Source of the DNA: an uncultured Prevotella sp.
GTDB taxonomy: Bacteria; Bacteroidota; Bacteroidia; Bacteroidales; Bacteroidaceae
Assembly (NCBI GenBank): GCA_947303825.1
Contig: CAMYZK010000194.1
Span: 1 to 5,397 of the forward strand
Direction of reading: 5' to 3'
Length of the DNA stretch: 5,397 nucleotides
Shown here: piece by piece, positions 1-5,397 of the stretch
Layout: every line of letters starts with the position of its first letter
Position numbering within the stretch: the first letter of the stretch is position 1
The notes under the pieces: generated by a model
Told to the model about the DNA's origin: nothing
Database searches by the model: none
What the model saw: the letters and a program-made list of their open reading frames with translations, nothing else
Position numbers and translations under genes: made by a program

Positions 1-1422
<1,422 letters not shown>

Positions 1423-1432
1423 AGAATAAGCT

Positions 1433-2140
1433 ATGATAGAAATAAGCAACCTCAAGAAACGGTTCGGCGAGACCGTGGCGTGCGACATTCCTCAGCTCAC
1501 CATCACCAACGGTGAACTGCTAGGCCTGGTAGGCAACAACGGAGCAGGCAAGACCACCCTCTTCCGCATGCTCCTCGACCTTCTCAAACCCGACAGCGGC
1601 CACGTGCTCATAGACGGCATCAACCCATCTGCGTCGGAAGACTGGAAGCAAGCCACGGCAGCATACATAGACGAGGGCTTCCTAATCGACTACCTCACCC
1701 CCGAGGAGTACTTCGCATTCCTGGCCAAGGTGAGCGACATGCCCAAAGACGAGATGGAAGAGCGGCTCAAGCCCATGGCACGCTTCACCAACGGCGAGGT
1801 GCTGGGACAGAAGAAGCTCATACGCAACCTCTCGGCAGGAAACAAGCAGAAGGTAGGCATCATGGCAGCCATGATGCGCCAGCCCAGGCTGCTCATCCTC
1901 GACGAGCCTTTCAACGTCCTCGACCCCACCAGCCAGAACATGCTCAAGCACATGCTCACCGAATACAGACAGCAGAGCGGAGCCACCATCCTGCTGAGCA
2001 GCCATAACCTGCAACACACCGTAGACATCTCCACACGCATAGTCCTTCTGGAGCATGGAAAGGTGATTCGCGACATTGCAAACGACAACCAGGAAGCACG
2101 CCAACAACTGGTAGATTACTTCGAGCAAGATGCCGAATAA
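1433..2140 (+). CDS. ABC transporter ATP-binding protein (235 aa), permease partner not in window
   Basis: This is a single nucleotide-binding domain that would hydrolyse ATP on the cytoplasmic face of an ABC transporter. Walker A is G34-NNGAG-K40-T41, the signature is LSAGN (133-137, a variant of LSGGQ), Walker B is LLILD157 with catalytic E158, the D-loop is VLD164, and the switch His is H191. The usual Q-loop Gln appears to be replaced, with YIDE (78-81) where YxPQ is expected. The overall style (LTPEEYF after the Q-loop, LSAGNKQK, DEPFNVLDP) resembles exporter ATPases of the BcrA/CcmA type. It has no membrane segments and no fused permease. The ATG is 10 bp after the secA stop, without a Shine-Dalgarno sequence, which is normal for this phylum; co-transcription with secA is likely. 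The next gene has its own promoter, so a permease must lie elsewhere or be absent. The substrate cannot be told from the sequence. Confidence 0.92.
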   Translation: MIEISNLKKRFGETVACDIPQLTITNGELLGLVGNNGAGKTTLFRMLLDLLKPDSGHVLIDGINPSASEDWKQATAAYIDEGFLIDYLTPEEYFAFLAKVSDMPKDEMEERLKPMARFTNGEVLGQKKLIRNLSAGNKQKVGIMAAMMRQPRLLILDEPFNVLDPTSQNMLKHMLTEYRQQSGATILLSSHNLQHTVDISTRIVLLEHGKVIRDIANDNQEARQQLVDYFEQDAE

Positions 2141-2180
2141 GCATAAAAATGTAGTTTTTTTCAAAAAAGAACAAAAAATA

Positions 2181-2212
2181 TTTTCATATCCCACTGAAAA
2201 TGAGTATCTTTG
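2181..2212 (+). promoter_or_regulatory. Bacteroidota-type promoter for the HU gene
   Basis: TATCTTTG at 2205-2212 is an exact match to the Bacteroidota -7 consensus TAnnTTTG used by their primary sigma factor. A TTTT at 2181-2184 lies 20 bp upstream, where the -33 element TTTG is expected, so that half is imperfect. Transcription would start near 2216-2220, giving a leader of about 40 nt to the ATG at 2257. That leader is almost only A and T with no Shine-Dalgarno sequence, as is common for highly expressed genes in this phylum. It is the only convincing promoter in the window and probably drives the HU gene, the small basic protein and possibly rng. Confidence 0.75.
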
Positions 2213-2256
2213 CAGTCCCAAAATAAATAACTATAATTTTTCAAACAAATATCATC

Positions 2257-2538
2257 ATGACTAAGGCAGAAATTGTCAACTCAATCTCTCAGCGCACCGG
2301 CATAGGAAAACCCGAAGTAAGCGCAACGGTAGAAGCCTTGATGGACGAGATACGTAACAGCTTGGCAGTAAAGAAAGAGAATGTATATCTTCGCGGCTTT
2401 GGCAGCTTTATCGTTAAGCACCGTGCCAAGAAGACCGCCCGTAACATATCCAAGAATACGACACTTGTGATAGAAGCTCACGACTTGCCCGCTTTCAAGC
2501 CATGCAAGAGCTTTATCGAGAAGATGAGCAACAAATAA
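2257..2538 (+). CDS. HU/IHF-family DNA-binding protein (93 aa)
   Basis: This is a histone-like protein that would dimerise, bend DNA and help compact the nucleoid. Length (93 aa) fits the HU family (about 90). The N-terminal helices MTKAEIVNSISQRTGI and the dimer core are followed by the hallmark LRGFGSF (45-51) and the beta arm starting KKTARN (58-63), closing with LPAFKP (77-82). In classical HU/IHF the arm carries RNP, whose proline wedges into DNA. Here it reads R62-N63-I64, so that proline is replaced; I recall RNISKNTT as a usual Bacteroidota version of the arm, so this looks like a lineage trait. The ATG is chosen because it begins the standard MTKAEIV start and sits about 40 nt after the predicted transcription start. 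Codon use and base composition are more AT-rich than in the flanking genes, in keeping with high expression. Confidence 0.95.
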   Translation: MTKAEIVNSISQRTGIGKPEVSATVEALMDEIRNSLAVKKENVYLRGFGSFIVKHRAKKTARNISKNTTLVIEAHDLPAFKPCKSFIEKMSNK

Positions 2539-2560
2539 GCAAGCAGTAACAACAAATAAG
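2529..2560 (+). repeat. Short direct repeat at the end of the HU gene
   Basis: The 11-mer CAACAAATAAG occurs at 2529-2539 and again at 2550-2560, a period of 21 bp. The first copy includes the last Asn-Lys codons and stop of the HU gene. Because 21 is a multiple of three, the second copy repeats Asn-Lys-stop in the same frame. It may be a small tandem duplication or chance in an A-rich stretch; no function is evident. Confidence 0.5.
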
Positions 2561-2581
2561 TTTCAATAAAACTAGTCAATT

Positions 2582-2671
2582 ATGCCAAACGGAAAGAAGA
2601 AGAAGGGCCACAAGATGGCCACTCACAAGCGCAAGAAGCGCCTACGCAAGAATCGTCATAAGAGCAAGTAA
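2582..2671 (+). CDS. 29-residue highly basic protein, AURKAIP1/COX24-like, probable ribosomal protein
   Basis: The ATG at 2582 opens a 29-codon frame ending in TAA at 2669-2671. The product starts MPNGKKKKGHKMATHKRKKR and has 11 Lys, 4 Arg and 3 His among 29 residues, with no acidic residue. This matches a tiny protein widespread in Bacteroidota that I recognise as resembling the AURKAIP1/COX24 C-terminal domain (DUF1713). Members of that family are a mitochondrial small-subunit ribosomal protein (mS38) and the mycobacterial bS22. A role buried in rRNA of the small subunit is therefore inferred, not shown. It lies 43 bp after the HU stop with no promoter of its own that I can support, so it is probably co-transcribed with the HU gene. 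Its size lets automatic gene finders miss it. The family assignment is from recalled pattern similarity and is less certain than the existence of the gene. Confidence 0.8.
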   Translation: MPNGKKKKGHKMATHKRKKRLRKNRHKSK

Positions 2672-2695
2672 GCCCTTGGCGACAGAAAAGAATGA

Positions 2696-2744
2696 AAGGA
2701 GCACAGACCCGGCAACGGCAAAAGCCTAGCGGGTATGGCTCCTT
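2696..2744 (+). promoter_or_regulatory. Long imperfect hairpin in the rng leader (attenuator, processing site or autoregulatory element)
   Basis: AAGGAGC (2696-2702) pairs with GCTCCTT (2738-2744). After a bulged A2703, two more pairs form (2704-2705 with 2736-2737). A G-A mismatch follows, then ACCCG (2707-2711) pairs with CGGGT (2730-2734). An inner GGC-AAAA-GCC hairpin (2717-2726) caps it. In total about 17 pairs span 49 nt, ending 32 nt before the rng ATG. The following bases (TTCTCCTTATTTACTT) are pyrimidine-rich but not a proper U-tract, so a simple intrinsic terminator is only one option. In E. coli the rne leader hairpins mediate feedback by RNase E; an analogous role here is inference. 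Confidence 0.55.
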
Positions 2745-2776
2745 CTCCTTATTTACTTAAAAACCAGTTTATTTAC

Positions 2777-4354
2777 ATGACAAGCGAAGTAATCATTGAC
2801 GTCCAGCCAAAGGAAATCTCCATAGCCCTGCTCGAAGACAAGGAACTCGTGGAGTATCAGAACGAGCCACGCGAGGCTTCGTTCGCCGTTGGCAACGTCT
2901 ACCTGGGCCGAGTCAGGAAACTCATGCCAGGGCTCAATGCTTGCTTCGTCGATGTAGGAAGCGAGAAAGACGCATTCCTCCACTACCTTGACCTTGGACT
3001 GCAGTTCAGCTCCTTTGAGAAATACCTCAAGCAGGTGCAGAGCGACCGCAAGCATCTCTTTCCCATACAGAAGGCCACCCGCCTGCCCGACCTGCCCAAA
3101 GAAGGCAGCATACAAAACTCACTGAAGGTGGGGCAGGAGATAATGGTGCAGATAGTAAAAGAACCCATCAACACCAAAGGTCCGCGCCTAACCTGCGACC
3201 TGAGCTTTGCAGGCCGCTTCATGGTGCTCATACCCTTTGGCGACAAGGTGTCGGTATCAAGCAAGATAAAGCGCGGCGAAGAGCGCTCACGCCTCAAACA
3301 GCTCGTACAGAGCATGAAGCCCAAGAACTTCGGAGTCATTGTCCGTACCGTGGCCGAAGGCAAACGGGCCGCCGAGCTCGACCAGGAGCTGAAGACCCTC
3401 CTGGCCAGATGGGAAGATGCCATATCACGCGTACAGAAGGCAGCACAGGCACCACAGCTCATTCACGAGGAAGAGACTCGTGCCGTGGCACTGCTCAGAG
3501 ACCTTTTCAACACCACCTACGACGGCATCTACGTCAACGATGCCGAGATATGCAAGCAGATACACGGCTACATCACCATGATAGCCCCCGAAAAGGCCGA
3601 GATAGTGAAACCCTACACAGGCACCGTGCCCATCTTCGACAACTACGGAGTCACCAAGCAGCTCAAGTCTGGCTTCGGCCGTACTGTAAACTACAAGCGG
3701 GGAGCCTACCTCATCATAGAGCACACAGAGGCCATGCATGTGGTAGACGTAAACAGCGGGACACGCATCAAGAAAGAAAACGGACAGGAAGCCAACGCGC
3801 TGGAGACCAACCTCGGTGCTGCCGACGAGCTGGCGCGCCAGCTGCGCCTGCGCGACATGGGTGGCATCATTGTGGTCGACTTCATAGACATGAACCTGGC
3901 CGAAGACCGCCAGATACTCTATGAGCGCATGTGCGAGAACATGAAGAAAGACCGCGCCCGCCACAACATTCTGCCGCTGTCAAAGTTCGGACTCATGCAG
4001 ATTACCCGCCAGCGCGTGCGGCCTGCCATGGATGTTGCCGTAGAGGAGAGCTGCCCCACCTGCCACGGAACGGGGAAGATAAAGTCGAGCATACTCTTCA
4101 CCGACCAGCTGGAGAGCAAGATAGACCGCCTGGTAAACAGCATAGGCATACGCCGGTTCACCCTGCACGTACACCCTTACGTGGCCGCCTTCATCAACCA
4201 GGGAGTCATCTCACTGAAGCGGCGGTGGCAAATGAAGTACGGTCTTGGCATACGCATAGTGCCAAGCCAGAAGCTGGCCTTCCTGCAATACGAGTTCTAC
4301 GACCAGAACCGCCAATACATCGACATGCAAGAGGAGAACGAGGTAAGCAAGTAG
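2777..4354 (+). CDS. rng: Ribonuclease E/G family endoribonuclease (525 aa)
   Basis: This is a single-strand-specific endoribonuclease for rRNA maturation and mRNA decay, acting in the cytoplasm. From the N-terminus: a small RNase H-like part beginning MTSEVIIDVQPKEISIAL; an S1 RNA-binding domain (about 39-130, with GNVYLGRV and LNACFVDVG) holding an insert at about 75-112, somewhat longer than in E. coli RNase G; the 5'-sensor region (TKGPRLTCDL); then the DNase I-like catalytic core. Metal-binding aspartates are D324 (VVDVNSGT) and D368 (IIVVDFIDM). The zinc-link CPTC (C426, C429) sits the same 58 residues after the second aspartate as in E. coli RNase E. The C-terminal scaffold of RNase E is absent, so the length fits the RNase G class. 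The ATG at 2777 is preferred over the in-frame ATG at 2735, because the latter lies inside the hairpin arm and adds 14 unrelated residues. No own promoter was found; read-through from the HU promoter is likely. Confidence 0.95.
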   Translation: MTSEVIIDVQPKEISIALLEDKELVEYQNEPREASFAVGNVYLGRVRKLMPGLNACFVDVGSEKDAFLHYLDLGLQFSSFEKYLKQVQSDRKHLFPIQKATRLPDLPKEGSIQNSLKVGQEIMVQIVKEPINTKGPRLTCDLSFAGRFMVLIPFGDKVSVSSKIKRGEERSRLKQLVQSMKPKNFGVIVRTVAEGKRAAELDQELKTLLARWEDAISRVQKAAQAPQLIHEEETRAVALLRDLFNTTYDGIYVNDAEICKQIHGYITMIAPEKAEIVKPYTGTVPIFDNYGVTKQLKSGFGRTVNYKRGAYLIIEHTEAMHVVDVNSGTRIKKENGQEANALETNLGAADELARQLRLRDMGGIIVVDFIDMNLAEDRQILYERMCENMKKDRARHNILPLSKFGLMQITRQRVRPAMDVAVEESCPTCHGTGKIKSSILFTDQLESKIDRLVNSIGIRRFTLHVHPYVAAFINQGVISLKRRWQMKYGLGIRIVPSQKLAFLQYEFYDQNRQYIDMQEENEVSK

Positions 4355-4378
4355 TCGCCTCACTCTCTCCACCACACA

Positions 4379-4413
4379 CTTCGGGCCGGTATTCCATGAA
4401 TGCCGGCCCGAAG
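4379..4413. terminator. Strong hairpin between convergent genes, candidate bidirectional terminator
   Basis: CTTCGGGCCGGTATT (4379-4393) pairs with AATGCCGGCCCGAAG (4399-4413), giving a 15-bp stem with a single G-U wobble and a 5-nt loop (CCATG). It lies 24 bp after the rng stop and 22 bp beyond the histidine kinase stop, in the 81-bp gap between the two converging genes. Neither strand has a clear U-tract after the stem, so it may work as a weak intrinsic terminator, need a factor, or act as a 3'-end stabiliser for both messages. Stem length and position make a chance origin unlikely. Confidence 0.75.
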
Positions 4414-4435
4414 CAGTTTGAGTAGCAAGGCAATA

Positions 4436-5397
4436 CTATTTCGGCATTACAACCATTATCCTGCAGCCTTTGTGATAATCAAGGTCTACCAGCAGGCTTC
4501 CGCCCAAGGCCATGGCATGGCGTCTGGCCAGTGCCAGTCCCACACAGGTGCCTTCGAGCATGGTGAAAGGCTTGAATGTGAAGTCGGGCAGCACCGTAGG
4601 CAGTCCGGGGCCTGTGTCTTGCACGGTGAAACATACTGTGGTATCTGTCTGTGTCAGGCGCAACAGGATGTGCTTTCCGTCTGAGTATTTTACCGCATTG
4701 TATAGCAGCTCGATAAGGATGCACATCAGGTAGAAATGGTTTGTGAGCAGGCAGGTGGAGTCATGCAGCTCGGTCTCAAACTGTATTGGCTGCGGAAAGT
4801 GAGCCGCCAGGTCGTCTATGCAGTACTTTGCTATCTTGTTGCACGACACCTCGTCCTCCCTGCGGCACGCGAGCTTCTCCGTAGTGTCGGTCTCTGTGGC
4901 GTCAAACAACAGCAGCATGATGCGCTTCATGTCAATGACGTTCTTGTTCATCATTTCAGTGATGCTGTCCAGCTCCTCCTTATTTACCACACTCTCGCCC
5001 GTGCTCCTCTCACGCAGCACACTGGCAAAGCCCATGGTCACATTCAGCGGCATGCGCATCTGCTGTGTCATGTGCTGTATGAAGAGGTTCTTCCTCGTCA
5101 CGGCGTCCTCTGCCTGTTGTTTCGCCTTTGCCAGCTCTTCGTTCTGAAGCCTTATCTCGTCAGCATTCTTTTGCAGGCTGCCCATGCGCTCGTTCAGCGA
5201 GTGCTGCATCTTGGCGAAGCAGTTCTGCAACTTACCCAGGGTATCAGCCTTGGAAGTCGTGGGAATGGTTCCGTCATATTGCCCATCGGCAATCTTCTGT
5301 GTGGTGTCAATGAGCCTGTTGATAGGTCTTACCATCTGTTTTGCCGTGAGATGGCAGAGCAAGAGTATGACCACTATACCTAGTACGAGAAGTGCAA
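4436..5397 (-). CDS. HAMP-domain sensor histidine kinase, C-terminal part, with degenerate H-box (5' end outside window)
   Basis: The frame is open to the right edge (GTG at 5374 is internal), so the sensor region and first membrane segment are missing. The visible part starts with a hydrophobic helix (about 5340-5397, ALLVLGIVVILLLCHL), then a HAMP linker (MVRPINRL...IADGQYDGTI) and a coiled coil (EIRLQNEELAKAKQQAEDAV) into the dimerisation/H-box region. There the motif reads FIQHMTQQMRMPLN where FxxxMSHEIRTPLN is usual: Gln at 5063-5065 stands at the phosphoacceptor His, although another His lies three residues earlier (5072-5074). The ATPase domain keeps the N-box Asn (LLYNAVKY, 4697-4699), the G1 box DTGPGLP (from 4618), and the FKPF box. 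The G2 box is altered (GTCVGL for GTGLGL, 4535-4552). It ends in the usual beta strand (RIMVVMPK). It converges on rng. It may bind ATP yet be unable to autophosphorylate in the normal way; a partner regulator is not visible. Confidence 0.9.
   Translation of the reverse strand, partial: ALLVLGIVVILLLCHLTAKQMVRPINRLIDTTQKIADGQYDGTIPTTSKADTLGKLQNCFAKMQHSLNERMGSLQKNADEIRLQNEELAKAKQQAEDAVTRKNLFIQHMTQQMRMPLNVTMGFASVLRERSTGESVVNKEELDSITEMMNKNVIDMKRIMLLLFDATETDTTEKLACRREDEVSCNKIAKYCIDDLAAHFPQPIQFETELHDSTCLLTNHFYLMCILIELLYNAVKYSDGKHILLRLTQTDTTVCFTVQDTGPGLPTVLPDFTFKPFTMLEGTCVGLALARRHAMALGGSLLVDLDYHKGCRIMVVMPK

Noticed and set aside
2155..2168. T7-C-A6 tract after the ABC ATPase gene as an intrinsic terminator
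   Set aside because: The possible stem is only A-T pairs around a tiny loop with no G/C pairs and no following U-tract, so it is not a credible terminator.
2557..2564. TAAGTTTC as a second promoter -7 box before the small basic gene
   Set aside because: It misses the final G of TAnnTTTG, overlaps the A-rich direct repeat, and has no TTTG about 20 bp upstream.
2735..2776. Earlier in-frame ATG giving rng 14 extra residues
   Set aside because: The family start MTSEVIIDVQPKE fits the ATG at 2777; the earlier ATG is inside the paired arm of the leader hairpin and the extra residues look like leader sequence.
3931..4425. Plus-strand frame overlapping the 3' end of rng and the gap after it
   Set aside because: It overlaps the conserved zinc-link region of rng in another frame and runs into the hairpin; its Arg/His/Pro-rich composition is typical of an out-of-frame reading.
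4736..5383. Long open frame on the plus strand opposite the histidine kinase (215 codons)
   Set aside because: The minus strand encodes clear HAMP, N-box and G1 motifs here; the plus frame has no recognisable domain and is a codon-bias shadow.

Overview
The window looks like an ordinary chromosomal segment from a Bacteroidota bacterium, most likely Bacteroidales and probably Prevotella-like. Four things point there: the SecA C-terminal half has the Bacteroidota form of the two-helix-finger region and a Gln-rich linker before a SEC-C zinc tail; the HU-family protein has the Bacteroidota 'RNISKNTT' arm; one promoter matches the Bacteroidota consensus TAnnTTTG; and the gene starts lack Shine-Dalgarno sequences, with A/T-rich leaders instead. 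Coding DNA is fairly GC-rich, while the leader of the HU gene is very AT-rich. The genus is an inference.

Layout, left to right. (1) 1-1422 (+): the 3' part of secA, the preprotein translocase motor, cut by the left edge. (2) 1433-2140 (+): an ABC-transporter ATPase starting 10 bp after secA, with no permease gene in view. (3) 2141-2256: an AT-rich intergenic region carrying the only convincing promoter of the window (TATCTTTG at 2205-2212). (4) 2257-2538 (+): an HU/IHF-family DNA-binding protein. (5) 2582-2671 (+): a 29-residue, extremely basic protein of the kind found on ribosomes (AURKAIP1/COX24-like). (6) 2696-2744: a long imperfect hairpin in the leader of the next gene. (7) 2777-4354 (+): an RNase E/G-family endoribonuclease with catalytic aspartates and zinc-link cysteines intact. 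(8) 4379-4413: a near-perfect 15-bp hairpin between two converging genes. (9) 4436-5397 (-): the C-terminal part of a membrane-bound HAMP sensor histidine kinase, cut by the right edge, with Gln in place of the usual phosphoacceptor His. No stretch longer than 300 bases lacks a gene.

How the parts may work together: secA and the ABC ATPase are probably co-transcribed. The HU gene, the small basic protein and rng lie in the same direction behind one recognisable promoter, so nucleoid packing, ribosome composition and RNA decay may share a transcript. The hairpin before rng is a candidate point for setting RNase level apart from the two upstream genes. No mobile element, CRISPR array, tRNA or rRNA was seen. 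I did not find a clearly new multi-gene system. The points most worth a second look are the degenerate histidine kinase and the structured rng leader.
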